From assembly GCF_048595755.1 (NCBI RefSeq), contig NZ_CP184360.1, forward strand, positions 2,914,001-2,978,000: DNA of 64,000 nt, given 5' to 3'. This document shows positions 17,733 through 26,502 of this stretch, one piece after another (the stretch's first letter is position 1; each line of letters begins with the position of its first letter). Made by a program: the position numbers and the translations under genes. The notes beneath the pieces were generated by a model, which did no database searches, was not told the DNA's origin, and worked only from the letters and a program-made list of their open reading frames with translations. The DNA is from Luteococcus sp048595755. Lineage in GTDB: Bacteria > Actinomycetota > Actinomycetes > Propionibacteriales > Propionibacteriaceae.

Positions 17733-19913
17733 ATGCCCCACACCAGATCGGCGAGCGTCCAGGACGGGCTACGTGTGCTCGGCACCGCATCCCTGGCCCT
17801 GACGCTGCCACTCGAGACCATCCCCTTCGTCCTGATCATCGGCCACCAGGCCCCGGCCACCGCGCCGGGGCTGTTCATGGTGCTGTCCAGCCAGCTCCTG
17901 GCGCTGGTCTTCCTGCTGGCACGGCGGCCGGTGCGCGGGGTCGAGTGGCTGCTCTTCGCCCTGCTCTTCGGCGGAATCCTCCAGGTGTTGCGCCAGGGTG
18001 CCGAGTCGGACGCCGTCAGCCTGCTCCTGCCTGGATACTGGCTCTTCCCGATCATCGTGGTCTCGATGCGGTCCCGAGCACGCCGCACCCACGTGGGCAT
18101 CACGCTGGGCACGGGGCTGGTCATGATGGCGCTCCAGGACCGGCTGGTCGAGGAGCCATCCTGGCTGCACTTGGCCGACCTGCTGTGGATCACCCAGCCG
18201 GTCACCGAGGTCCTGCTTTTCGGCACGGCGCTCATCTCCATCTCGCTTGCCAGGGACGAGGCGGTCCGTGCTCGCGAACAGGCCGACGCGCAACTTCGCG
18301 AGGAGATGGCCCAGCGTCAGGCAGGTCGCGAGGCGGCCCGGCTGCTGCACGACCACGTCCTGCATGCGCTCTTGTCGATCTCGCGGACCGGCCAGGCCAT
18401 CCAGACGCGCGAGGCCCTCGACGAGTGCCGGGCGGCCACCGTCGCCTTGTCCGCCCCTCGCACGGCCAGTGGCCTGATCCGCGTGGAGGAGCTGCTCCGC
18501 GATGACCCGCTGCTGGAACGGTGCGGGGCACGACTCAGTGGACAGACCCGGCCGGTACCCATCGCGGTGGCCAGCTGCGTGGCGGATGCCGCGCGCGAGG
18601 CCCTGCGCAATGTGGCACGGCACGCCGCCGGCGCCCGCTGCCAGGTGACGGTCTCCACGCAGAAGGAGATCCTGCACGTGCAGATCGACGACGACGGCCC
18701 GGGCTTCGACCAGTTACGCCGGCCGGTGGATCGGCTGGGTGTGGGCGGCTCCATCCTGCAGCGGATGGACGAGGTCGGTGGCGCGGCCCGGATCAGTTCA
18801 CGCCTCGGGAGGGGCACGAGGGTCCACCTGCAGTGGCCGCGGCTGGAGCCCGAAGCCGACCAGGGCTGGCAACTTGCGCCTCGGCGCCTGGTCCGTCGCG
18901 GCTTGTCGCGCACCGCCTGGCCGGGGCTGGTCACCGCCACGGTCATGACCCTGTTGATGAGCTCGCGCACCACCCGTCCGAGCCTGGCCATGACCGTCTC
19001 CCTGATGGTGCTGGCGATCGGTTTCTGGGCCGCCATCACCTTGGACCGACGTGAGCTGAGCACCCGCGAACAGGCGCTCGTCGTGCTGTCGGCCCTCGTG
19101 GGATGGGTGGTGAACCTCGCCCTTGTGCGACAGTCCCCCACGCTCGACTACGCGCTGTGGATGGGCTGGGGCAGCTCGTCGATGGTGCACCTGGTGGTGC
19201 TGTCCATCCCGCTGCGACGAGCCGCCGTGCTGACGGGGGCATGGATGGTGGTCTGCGTGGCTGGGCTGCTGAGCTACCCCGATCCGCTCATGACGCTGTG
19301 GAGTCACACCTTCCTGCTGATCACCGGGGCGGGGCATGTCGCCATCACGGTGCTGGTGTTGGCCGTCGCCCAGCGCACCGCCGCGCATGAGGCCGAGGCG
19401 GCGCGGCTGGCCTCGGTGAGCCGTGCCGCCACGGCCCGGTTGCGGCACATGGCGCATCTGGAGGAGCACTGGAGCGCCACGGTGGTCGACGAGGCACTGC
19501 CCCTGATCCGTGGGGTCGCCGATGGCCTGGTGGATCCCCTGCGCCCGGAGGCCCGCGAACAGGCCCGCTGCCTGGAGTCACGGCTGCGCGACGAGACCCT
19601 GCTGGGGGCGCAGCGTCGGGAGTTGGCGGGGCCGATCGGCAAACTCCGAAGCCAGGGCTGGGCCCCCGTGCTGAGCCTGGGAACCAGCAGCTCCCGCCGC
19701 AACCTGAGTGCGCTGGCCCGCCTGCTCGAGCTGCTGGGACCTCCCAGCGACACCGGGCAGGTCCTCACCTTGAGTCAACGCCCCAAGGGTGCCCAGGCCG
19801 TCGTGCTGTCTCCTCAGCCGGATCAGCTGGAGCGCTGGCGTCGGCAGTTGAGTGGCGCCGACGAAGCCCTGGAGGAGGACCCGGATTTTGCCAGGTTGAC
19901 GGTGGCCTGCTGA
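17733..19913 (+). CDS. two-module membrane sensor histidine kinase (NarL-family, HisKA_3/HATPase)
   Basis: A 726-residue protein. Residues 1-165 hold about five hydrophobic helices. A coiled linker leads to a DHp helix with the phospho-acceptor His206 in LLHDHVLHALL, then a HATPase domain with N box EALRNVARHA (about 290), G1 DDDGPGF and SRLGRGTRV (about 350). A second membrane block of about six helices covers 390-545. The last 180 residues form a second cytosolic part that resembles a degenerate DHp/ATPase unit without a clear phospho-acceptor or N box. No response regulator is adjacent. The ATG at 17733 gives a hydrophobic N-terminus at once; GAGGAAG lies 16 nt upstream. The signal sensed is unknown. 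Confidence 0.78.
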   Translation: MPHTRSASVQDGLRVLGTASLALTLPLETIPFVLIIGHQAPATAPGLFMVLSSQLLALVFLLARRPVRGVEWLLFALLFGGILQVLRQGAESDAVSLLLPGYWLFPIIVVSMRSRARRTHVGITLGTGLVMMALQDRLVEEPSWLHLADLLWITQPVTEVLLFGTALISISLARDEAVRAREQADAQLREEMAQRQAGREAARLLHDHVLHALLSISRTGQAIQTREALDECRAATVALSAPRTASGLIRVEELLRDDPLLERCGARLSGQTRPVPIAVASCVADAAREALRNVARHAAGARCQVTVSTQKEILHVQIDDDGPGFDQLRRPVDRLGVGGSILQRMDEVGGAARISSRLGRGTRVHLQWPRLEPEADQGWQLAPRRLVRRGLSRTAWPGLVTATVMTLLMSSRTTRPSLAMTVSLMVLAIGFWAAITLDRRELSTREQALVVLSALVGWVVNLALVRQSPTLDYALWMGWGSSSMVHLVVLSIPLRRAAVLTGAWMVVCVAGLLSYPDPLMTLWSHTFLLITGAGHVAITVLVLAVAQRTAAHEAEAARLASVSRAATARLRHMAHLEEHWSATVVDEALPLIRGVADGLVDPLRPEAREQARCLESRLRDETLLGAQRRELAGPIGKLRSQGWAPVLSLGTSSSRRNLSALARLLELLGPPSDTGQVLTLSQRPKGAQAVVLSPQPDQLERWRRQLSGADEALEEDPDFARLTVAC

Positions 19914-19953
19914 GCGGCCCCAGCGCCACGCCCGGGCAACCCTGCCCCGGACG

Positions 19954-20790
19954 CTAGGGGTGCTGCCTCGACGCGGTCTCCCCGCGCCCACGGCCCAGCA
20001 GGACGAAGGCGACCAGTGCCCCCAGCAGCACGATGACCGAGGTGTACTCGTTGAGTCGCAGTCCCGCCACGGTGTTGACCGGATCGATGCGCAGGTGTTC
20101 GATCCACAGCCGGCCAGCGCAGTAGTAGGCCACGTAGAGCGCGAAGAGCCGGCCGTGCGCCAGACGGAAGCGGCGCTCGGCCCACAGCAGGAAGAGCACC
20201 CCAGCCAGGTTCCACAGCATCTCGTAGGCAAAGGTGGGGTGGAAGGTGGCAAACTGCTCGAAACCGTCGGGGCGGTTGACGGGGTCGATCTCCAGGCCCC
20301 AGGGGCGGGTGGTGGGGCCACCGAACAGCTCCTGGTTGAACCAGTTGCCCAGTCGTCCGATGGCCTGGGCCAGGATCACGCCGGGGGCACCGGCGTCGGC
20401 GAAGACGGAGAAGTCGATTCCCTTGCGGCGGCAGGCCAGCCACGCGGCCACGGCCCCGAATGCAACGCCGCCCCAGATCCCCAGGCCGCCCTGCCAGATG
20501 TAGAGGGCCTCGATGGGGCGCCGCCCCGGTCCGAAGTAGAGCTGGTGGTCGGTGATGACGTGGTAGAGGCGTGCACCGACGATGCCGGCCAGCACCGCGA
20601 CGCCCAGCACCTCCTCGAAGTCGTCGCGGCTACCACCGCGGGCGACGAAGCGACGCGAGGCCAGCATCCAGCCAGCCACGATCCCGGCCAGGATGCACAG
20701 TGCGTAGGCATGGATCCGCAGGGGCCCGATGTCGACACCGGTCCAGTCGGGGCTGGGGATTGACAACAGCACCTGGTGGGCGAGATTCAC
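19954..20790 (-). CDS. lgt: prolipoprotein diacylglyceryl transferase Lgt
   Basis: A 278-residue integral membrane enzyme with about seven helices that transfers diacylglycerol from phosphatidylglycerol to the lipobox cysteine of prelipoproteins. The family signature GRLGNWFNQELFGG, the ARLYHVITDH segment with a catalytic His, IWQGGLGIWGG and the C-terminal RLWIEHLRIDP are present. I choose the GTG at 20790 (VNLAHQVLLSIPSP), since Lgt proteins begin just before an IPSP-like motif; the longer frame to 20874 overlaps trpA heavily. It overlaps nothing but sits only seven bases after trpA, so it ends the trp operon, as in Mycobacterium. Confidence 0.95.
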   Translation of the reverse strand: MNLAHQVLLSIPSPDWTGVDIGPLRIHAYALCILAGIVAGWMLASRRFVARGGSRDDFEEVLGVAVLAGIVGARLYHVITDHQLYFGPGRRPIEALYIWQGGLGIWGGVAFGAVAAWLACRRKGIDFSVFADAGAPGVILAQAIGRLGNWFNQELFGGPTTRPWGLEIDPVNRPDGFEQFATFHPTFAYEMLWNLAGVLFLLWAERRFRLAHGRLFALYVAYYCAGRLWIEHLRIDPVNTVAGLRLNEYTSVIVLLGALVAFVLLGRGRGETASRQHP

Positions 20791-20797
20791 GAAACGA

Positions 20798-21673
20798 TCA
20801 TGCCTCGCCGCGAACGCCGCGTGCCAACTCGTCTGCCAGGGCACGCAGGCCGCCCAGGTCGCTGGTGCCCGCATTGTCGTTGCTCATCAGGTGTTTCACC
20901 AGCGCAGAACCGACGATCACCGCGTCGCACACCTCGGCCAGCTCGGCGGCCTGGGCACCATTCGAGACGCCCAGACCGACGCCGACCGGAAGGTCGGGCG
21001 CCGCCTCGCGGACCCGCGCCACCAGCTGCGGCGCAGCCGAGCTGGTGCTGGTGCGGGTGCCGGTCACGCCCATCACGCTGGTGGCATAGACCCAGCCTCG
21101 GCAGGCATCCAGGGTGTCGGCCAGTCGCTCGTCGGTGGAGGACGGCGCCACCAGGAAGACCCGGTCCAGGCCGTGCTCGTCGGAGGCCGCGATCCACGAC
21201 TCGGCCTCGTCGGGGGTCAGGTCGGGGGTGATCAGACCGGCGCCACCGGCGGCCGCCAGGTCGCGCGCGAAGGCGTCGACGCCATAGGTCTCCACCAGGT
21301 TCCAGTAGATCATCACGGTGGCCTGCTTGCCGGCCTGCGCGACGGCCTCCACCGCGGTGAAGATGTCACGGGTGCGCACGCCCCGCTGCAGGGCACGCGT
21401 GGTGGCGTGCTGGATGACCAGGCCGTCCATCATCGGATCGGAGTAGGGCATGCCCACCTCGACCATGTCGACGCCGAGGCCGTCGGTGCCCTCGGTGATG
21501 GCGCGCATCGCCTCCACCGAACCGGCCAGGTCGGGGAAGCCCACCGGCAGGTAGCCCACCAGCGCGGCCCGGCCCTCGGCGCGAGCCGCGGCAAGGCAGT
21601 GCCCCGAGCGTCCCAGCCGCTCCGGGTTGGTGAAGGGGGTTCCTGGGTAGCTCAGGTGAGTCTCGTTCGTCAC
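20798..21673 (-). CDS. trpA: tryptophan synthase alpha subunit
   Basis: A 291-residue TIM barrel that cleaves indole-3-glycerol phosphate and channels indole to TrpB. The catalytic Glu and Asp are visible in VEVGMPYSDPMMDG, together with GYLPVGFPD, a PDLTPDEAESW segment, the flexible-loop region ATSVMGVTGTR and the phosphate site GVGLGVSNGAQAAE. Its ATG overlaps the trpB stop by four bases. It is about 20 residues longer at the N-terminus than the E. coli protein, which is common in actinobacteria. Confidence 0.96.
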   Translation of the reverse strand: MTNETHLSYPGTPFTNPERLGRSGHCLAAARAEGRAALVGYLPVGFPDLAGSVEAMRAITEGTDGLGVDMVEVGMPYSDPMMDGLVIQHATTRALQRGVRTRDIFTAVEAVAQAGKQATVMIYWNLVETYGVDAFARDLAAAGGAGLITPDLTPDEAESWIAASDEHGLDRVFLVAPSSTDERLADTLDACRGWVYATSVMGVTGTRTSTSSAAPQLVARVREAAPDLPVGVGLGVSNGAQAAELAEVCDAVIVGSALVKHLMSNDNAGTSDLGGLRALADELARGVRGEA

Positions 21674-22926
21674 TTCTGCTCCATCCGGCCGGCCACGTCA
21701 TCGACGCTGCCGTCGAGGCCGAAGTAGTTGATCGCGGTGTCGACGTCCTTGTCACCGCGCCCCGAGATGTTCACCACGACCAAGGGCTTGTGCTTCGGGT
21801 TCTGGCTGGTCAGCTCCAGGGCAAGGCGACGGGCCCCCGCCACGGCGTGGGCGCTCTCGATCGCGGGCATGATCCCCTCGGTCTGCGTCAACAACTTGAG
21901 GGCATCCATCGCCTCGGCATCGGTCACCGGGAGGTACTGCGCGCGGCCGGTGCGGGCCAACCAGGCGTGCTCCGGGCCCACCCCGGGGTAGTCGAGCCCG
22001 GCCGAGATCGAGTGCGACTCGATGGTCTGGCCGTCGTCATTCATCAGCACATAGGTGCGCATGCCGTGGATCACGCCCATCCGCCCCGTGGTGATGGTGG
22101 CGGCATGGCGGCCGGTCTCGACGCCGTCGCCGGCGGCCTCGAAGCCGTAGAGGGCCACGCCGGGGTCGTCGACGAAGTCGGCGAAGATCCCCATCGCATT
22201 CGACCCACCGCCGACGCAGGCGGTGACGGCGTCGGGCAGCCGCCCATAGCCCTCCAGCACCTGGGCGCGGGTCTCGGTGGAGATGATCCGCTGGTATTCC
22301 CGCACCAGTTTGGGGAAGGGGGCGGGCCCGGCGACGGTGCCGATCAGGTAGTGCGTGGTGTCCACGTTGGTCACCCAGTCACGCATCGCCTCGTTCATGG
22401 CGTCCTTGAGCGTCATGGAGCCGGCCTCGACGGCCACCACCTCGGCGCCCAGCATCTGCATCCGCGCCACGTTGAGGGCCTGACGTTCGGTGTCCACCTT
22501 GCCCATGTAGACCCGGCACTCGAGCCCGAAGAGCGCCGCTGCGGTGGCGGTGGCCACGCCGTGCTGACCGGCGCCGGTCTCGGCGATGACCCGCTTCTTC
22601 CCCATGCGCTTGGTGAGCAGCGCCTGCCCCAGCACGTTGTTCACCTTGTGGCTGCCGGTGTGGTTGAGGTCCTCGCGCTTGAGCACCATCGTCACGCCGG
22701 CCGATCCCTCGGCGGCGCAGTGCTCGGCGAAGCGGTCGGCCTGCCAGATGGGGGTCGGGCGTCCCGCGTAGTCACGCCGCAGCCGCTCCAGCTCGGTGTG
22801 GAAGGCGGGATCGGCATTGGCGTCGACGAAGGCCTCGTCCAGTTCGTTCAAGGCTGCCTGCAGCGCCTCGGGCACGAAGCGCCCGCCGAAGTCGTCGAAA
22901 TGTCCCCGTGCGTCAGGCAGGCCCAT
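21670..22926 (-). CDS. trpB: tryptophan synthase beta subunit
   Basis: A 418-residue PLP enzyme joining indole with serine. The PLP lysine is in HTGSHKVNNVLGQAL; the phosphate-binding loop CVGGGSNAMGIF, ETGAGQHGVATA, the monovalent-cation region and the C-terminal SGRGDKD are all present, and the length is normal. A GGGAGA box lies just before the ATG at 22926. It follows trpC with a 45-nt gap, the only gap of this size in the trp cluster, and overlaps trpA by four bases. Confidence 0.97.
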   Translation of the reverse strand: MGLPDARGHFDDFGGRFVPEALQAALNELDEAFVDANADPAFHTELERLRRDYAGRPTPIWQADRFAEHCAAEGSAGVTMVLKREDLNHTGSHKVNNVLGQALLTKRMGKKRVIAETGAGQHGVATATAAALFGLECRVYMGKVDTERQALNVARMQMLGAEVVAVEAGSMTLKDAMNEAMRDWVTNVDTTHYLIGTVAGPAPFPKLVREYQRIISTETRAQVLEGYGRLPDAVTACVGGGSNAMGIFADFVDDPGVALYGFEAAGDGVETGRHAATITTGRMGVIHGMRTYVLMNDDGQTIESHSISAGLDYPGVGPEHAWLARTGRAQYLPVTDAEAMDALKLLTQTEGIMPAIESAHAVAGARRLALELTSQNPKHKPLVVVNISGRGDKDVDTAINYFGLDGSVDDVAGRMEQK

Positions 22927-22971
22927 CGTCTCTCCCAGTGTGTTCGTCGTGTCAGTGCCCCTGCGCAGTGC

Positions 22972-23766
22972 TCAGCGAGTGCCTGCGGCGGCGACCATCT
23001 CGCGGATGGCCTCGGTCGGGTTGCCATGGCGCACCAGGGCCTCGCCCACCAGCACCACGTCGGCCCCCTGACCGTGCACCAGGGCCGCGTCGGCGGGGCT
23101 GAGGATGCCCGACTCCGCGACCTTCACGGTCTCGTCGCCGAGCAGGCCCACCAGCCGACCGAACTGGCCCAGGTCAACCTCCAGCGTCTTGAGGTTGCGG
23201 TTGTTGACCCCCACCAGCTCGGCACCAAGATCGGCGGCCCGACGGGCCTCCTCCTCGGTGTGCACCTCCACCAAGGGTGTCATGCCCAGGTCGACCACCA
23301 GCCGGTGCAGTCTCGCCAGCTGGGAATCGTCCAGCGCCGCAACGATGAGCAGGACCAGGTCGGCGCCGTGGGCACGCGCCTCCCAGACCTGGTACTCGTC
23401 GACGACGAAGTCCTTGCGCAGGACCGGAATCGAGACCCGCTCGCGCACCGCGTCGAGGTCGGCGAGGCTGCCGTTGAAGCGGTGCTTCTCGGTCAACACG
23501 CTGATCGCGCTGGCGCCGCCCTGCTCGTAGCGGGCGGCGAGGGCAGCCGGATCGTCGATCGTGGCCAGGGCGCCCTTGCTCGGGCTCGATCGCTTGACCT
23601 CGCTGATCACGGACAGGCCGGGCTCGCGCATCCGCTGCAGCACGTCGAGTGCCGGCGGACGGTTCTGGATGCGCAGCTCCAGGTCCGCCAGGCTGGTGCG
23701 GGCACGACGCTCCTCGAGGTCGGCGCGCACGCCGACGATGATCTGGTCGAGGACTGTCCCGGTCAC
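22972..23766 (-). CDS. trpC: indole-3-glycerol phosphate synthase
   Basis: A 264-residue monofunctional TIM-barrel synthase converting CdRP to indole-3-glycerol phosphate. Signature motifs are VISEVKRSSPSKGAL, SVLTEKHRFNGSLADL, VLRKDFVVDEYQV, GVNNRNLKTLEVD and AESGI. The GTG at 23766 is fixed by a four-base GTGA overlap with the preceding small membrane protein gene. No TrpF domain is fused, so the preceding step depends on PriA. Confidence 0.96.
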   Translation of the reverse strand: MTGTVLDQIIVGVRADLEERRARTSLADLELRIQNRPPALDVLQRMREPGLSVISEVKRSSPSKGALATIDDPAALAARYEQGGASAISVLTEKHRFNGSLADLDAVRERVSIPVLRKDFVVDEYQVWEARAHGADLVLLIVAALDDSQLARLHRLVVDLGMTPLVEVHTEEEARRAADLGAELVGVNNRNLKTLEVDLGQFGRLVGLLGDETVKVAESGILSPADAALVHGQGADVVLVGEALVRHGNPTEAIREMVAAAGTR

Positions 23767-24044
23767 AGGTCGCGAGCCGGGGTGCCGTAGCCGGCACCCT
23801 TCATCAACAGGGTGACCAGACCGCCGATCAGCACGATGGCAGAGCACACGATGATGGCGGTCCACCCGAACTTGGCGAAGCCGAAGCTGGCGAAGTAGGT
23901 CAGGGCCAGGAAGCCGGCCATCGCGATCCAGGTGCCGGCCCAGGCCGCGGGCGACTTGCCCTCCTCGTAGTGGAGCTGTCGATCGTGCTTGACCTTCAGC
24001 TTGGGGGTCTTCGACGAAGTCATCTGGTTGCCCACGTGGCTCAT
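23763..24044 (-). CDS. HGxxPAAW-type small membrane protein
   Basis: A 93-residue protein with a basic, hydrophilic N-terminus, the motif EEGKSPAAWAG (family HGxxPAAW; here His is replaced in part) and two hydrophobic helices at about 38-58 and 62-82. Such proteins sit between trpE and trpC in many actinobacteria. Function is unknown. Four-base overlaps with both neighbours (ATGA upstream, GTGA downstream) make it an integral part of the trp operon. Confidence 0.82.
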   Translation of the reverse strand: MSHVGNQMTSSKTPKLKVKHDRQLHYEEGKSPAAWAGTWIAMAGFLALTYFASFGFAKFGWTAIIVCSAIVLIGGLVTLLMKGAGYGTPARDL

Positions 24045-24559
24045 TGGTCCTCCTGGTCGGCCCCCGACGCTGCGGGGCGCGGCTGGCGAGTCTGCTGGGA
24101 AGAAGTTTCCCGCGAGTCGAGACTATCGCCAAATCCATCGGCGGTGGGGTCAAGTCCGGCGTCGAGCGCCTTCCAGATCTCCAGGTCACTGGTGGGGCGC
24201 TGCGGCGCGGCCGTTCCCCGCTCGAAGCGCGACGAGCGCTGCGGCCACAGGTGCGCGGTGCCCAGCTGCACCGCCGCGCCGATCACGGCCAGGCCCGCGG
24301 CCAGCAGCAGGAGCCTGGCGCCCTGCCCGTTGGTCACCATCAGCACCAGCCCGGCCCCCAGCCCCACCTCCAGCAGGGCGACCAGCCGTCGCCCCCACAC
24401 GCGCAGCAGCAGTGAGGCGCCCACTGCGGCGAGCAGCGCCCATCCGCAGGCGCGGGCGACCGCGCCCTGCTCCCCGCTGTCCTTGGCCAGCACGATCGCC
24501 AGGATCGCGGACAGCGCCACCGCCAGCCAACCGGCCAGCCTGAGCTGGTTCGGCTTCAC
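24041..24559 (-). CDS. Trp biosynthesis-associated membrane protein (TIGR02234 type)
   Basis: A 172-residue protein with four hydrophobic helices between about residues 8 and 115, followed by a hydrophilic C-terminal tail rich in Asp, Glu, Ser and Gln. Position and topology match the actinobacterial Trp-associated membrane protein (Rv1610 in M. tuberculosis). No biochemical role is established. The GTG at 24559 overlaps the trpE stop by four bases (GTGA), which decides against the much longer upstream frame. Confidence 0.85.
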   Translation of the reverse strand: MKPNQLRLAGWLAVALSAILAIVLAKDSGEQGAVARACGWALLAAVGASLLLRVWGRRLVALLEVGLGAGLVLMVTNGQGARLLLLAAGLAVIGAAVQLGTAHLWPQRSSRFERGTAAPQRPTSDLEIWKALDAGLDPTADGFGDSLDSRETSSQQTRQPRPAASGADQEDQ

Positions 24560-26079
24560 GCCTGGCCTCCCACGGGGTGAAGTGCCTCGGCGCGCGCCAC
24601 CGCATTGAGCACGGCGCGCGCCTTGTTCTGGCACTCGAGGTTCTCGTTGGCCGGCACCGAGTCGTTCACGATGCCCGCCCCGGCCTGGACGTGGGCCACC
24701 CCGTCCTTGAGCAGGGCGGTGCGGATCGCGATCGCGGCGTCGGCATTCCCGTCGAAGTCGAAGTAGCCCACCACTCCCCCGTAGACCCCGCGACGGGTGG
24801 ACTCGAGCTCGTCGATGATCTGCATGGCGCGCACCTTCGGCGCCCCGGACAACGTTCCGGCCGGGAAGCAGGACAGCATCACGTCCAGGCCGGTCAACCC
24901 CTCGACGACCCGGCCGGTCACGGATGCCTCCAGGTGCATCACGTGGCTGTAGCGGCGCACCTGCATGAACTCGGTCACCTCGATACTGCCCGGTTCGCAC
25001 ACCCGGCCCAGGTCATTGCGCCCCAGGTCCACCAGCATCAGGTGCTCGGAGCGCTCCTTCTCGTCGGCCAGCAGTTCCAGCTCCAGCTCGTGGTCCTCGG
25101 CGGGCGTCGCTCCCCGCGGCCGGGTTCCGGCGATCGGGCGCGTGGTGGCGATGCCGTCGTTGACGGTCACCAGGGCCTCGGGGCTGGAGCCGATCACGTC
25201 GAAGCCGGGCAGCCGCATCAGGTAGAGGTAGGGGCTGGGATTGGTGTGGCGCAGCGCGCGGTAGATCTGCAGGGCATCGGCGCCGGTGGGCACGTCGAAG
25301 CGTTGGCTGGGCACCACCTGGAAGATCTCGCCGGCCCGGATCTGCTCCTGGGCCTCGAGCACCACCTGCTCGAAGTCCTCGTCGCTGCACTGGCGCACCA
25401 CCTGCGGCAGGCTCGGCTCCGACTGCACCGACAGCAGGGGCCGGCTGGGCTGGGCCAGCTGGTCCACCATGGCCCACACCCGATCGGTGGCCTCGGCGTG
25501 TGCCTGTTCCAGCCGGGCCGGGGAGTCGTCGAAGTTGATGGCATTGGCCACCACCCACACCTCGCCCAGGTGGTGGTCGAGCACCACCAGGTCACTGGCC
25601 AGCATCATCACCAGTTCCGGCACCCGCAGGTCGTCGACGCAGCTGTCCGGCAGCGTCTCCAGCCGTCGCGCGATGTCATAGCCCAGGTAGCCCACCATGC
25701 CTTGCACGAAGGGGGGCAGCTGCGGGTCCCGTTCGGTGTGCAGGATCTGCAGGGTCTGCTTGAGCACCTCCAGCGGGTCGCCCTGGTCGGGCAGGCCGGC
25801 CAGGGGACGTCCCAGCCAGTGGGCCTGTCCGTCACGCTCGGTGAGCGCGGCGGCGGCACCGACCCCGATGAAGCTCCACCGAGACCAGGCGCCGGCCTCG
25901 GCCGACTCGAACAGGTAGGTCAGTTCCCGGCTGCCGCACAGCCGGTCATAGACCTGGACAGGGGTCAGGTCGTCGGCCAGCAGGCGGGCATGGACGCTGA
26001 TCACGCGCCGTCCGGCGTCGGCCTGGGCCCGGAAGCCGGCCAGGTCCGGGGTCACCGGAAGGGTCTGGGGGCTGTTCAC
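24556..26079 (-). CDS. trpE: anthranilate synthase component I
   Basis: A 507-residue chorismate-utilising enzyme making anthranilate with ammonia from TrpG. The N-terminal regulatory part has YLFESAEAG (the equivalent of the LLES tryptophan-feedback motif) and RWSFIG; the catalytic part has PSQRFDV, TNPSPYLYLMRLP, GSSPEALV, IAGTRPRG, DEKERSEHLMLVDLGRNDLGRV, CFPAGTLSGAPKVRAM and QAGAGIVNDS. The ATG overlaps the hisI stop by four bases. TrpG and TrpD are not nearby. Confidence 0.96.
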   Translation of the reverse strand: MNSPQTLPVTPDLAGFRAQADAGRRVISVHARLLADDLTPVQVYDRLCGSRELTYLFESAEAGAWSRWSFIGVGAAAALTERDGQAHWLGRPLAGLPDQGDPLEVLKQTLQILHTERDPQLPPFVQGMVGYLGYDIARRLETLPDSCVDDLRVPELVMMLASDLVVLDHHLGEVWVVANAINFDDSPARLEQAHAEATDRVWAMVDQLAQPSRPLLSVQSEPSLPQVVRQCSDEDFEQVVLEAQEQIRAGEIFQVVPSQRFDVPTGADALQIYRALRHTNPSPYLYLMRLPGFDVIGSSPEALVTVNDGIATTRPIAGTRPRGATPAEDHELELELLADEKERSEHLMLVDLGRNDLGRVCEPGSIEVTEFMQVRRYSHVMHLEASVTGRVVEGLTGLDVMLSCFPAGTLSGAPKVRAMQIIDELESTRRGVYGGVVGYFDFDGNADAAIAIRTALLKDGVAHVQAGAGIVNDSVPANENLECQNKARAVLNAVARAEALHPVGGQA

Positions 26080-26429
26080 TGCGCGTCCTCCTCTGCCAGC
26101 AGCAGGTCGGCGTCGAAGCAGGTCCGATCACCCGTGTGGCAGGCCCCGCCGGTCTGGTCGACGGTGAGCAGCAGGGTGTCGCCGTCGCAGTCCAGGCGCA
26201 CCTCGCGCACGTGCTGGGTGTGTCCGCTGGTCTCGCCCTTCACCCAGTACTCACCGCGGCTGCGCGACCAGTAGGTGGCCTTGCGGGTGCTCAGGGTCAG
26301 CTCCAGCGCGTGGTCGTCCATCCATGCCAGCATCAGCACGGCGCCAGTCGAGGCGTCGGTGACGACGGCGGGGACGAGCCCGTCGGGATTGCGCTTGAGG
26401 CGTGCTGCCAGTTCCGGGGTGAGAGCCAT
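26076..26429 (-). CDS. hisI: phosphoribosyl-AMP cyclohydrolase HisI
   Basis: A 117-residue monofunctional enzyme opening the adenine ring of PR-AMP in histidine synthesis. Signature motifs are LMLAWMDDHALELTL, the ATYWSRSRGEYWVKGETSGH core and the zinc cysteines in DCDGDTLLLTVDQTGGACHTGDRTCF. HisE is not fused. I choose the ATG at 26429 because a CACAAT -10-like box stands seven bases before it; in-frame ATG 26438 and GTG 26453 are alternatives. It leads the trp operon, so one late-pathway histidine gene is separated from the hisDCBH cluster. Confidence 0.92.
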   Translation of the reverse strand: MALTPELAARLKRNPDGLVPAVVTDASTGAVLMLAWMDDHALELTLSTRKATYWSRSRGEYWVKGETSGHTQHVREVRLDCDGDTLLLTVDQTGGACHTGDRTCFDADLLLAEEDAQ

Positions 26430-26490
26430 GCGCTCCATTGTGGCCGATGTCACCTGCGCTTCCCGACCACGACCACTGACCAGTCGTGCC

Positions 26491-26496
26491 TACCAT
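26491..26496 (+). promoter_or_regulatory. -10 box of the TIGR03085 gene (leaderless configuration)
   Basis: TACCAT, then six bases, then the ATG at 26503; no Shine-Dalgarno sequence. The divergent hisI start is 73 nt away. Confidence 0.45.
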
Positions 26497-26502
26497 CAAG
26501 AC

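Noticed and set aside
20791..20874. A longer Lgt N-terminus
   Set aside because: It would overlap trpA by 77 bases and has no membrane or family features.
24560..25000. A longer version of the Trp-associated membrane protein
   Set aside because: The extra sequence is Arg/Gly-rich, antisense-like composition inside trpE in another frame; the GTG at 24559 gives the family length.
26430..26502. A tryptophan attenuator or T-box before the hisI-trpE operon
   Set aside because: The region between hisI and the divergent gene is 73 nt, has no Trp-codon leader peptide and no T-box sequence.
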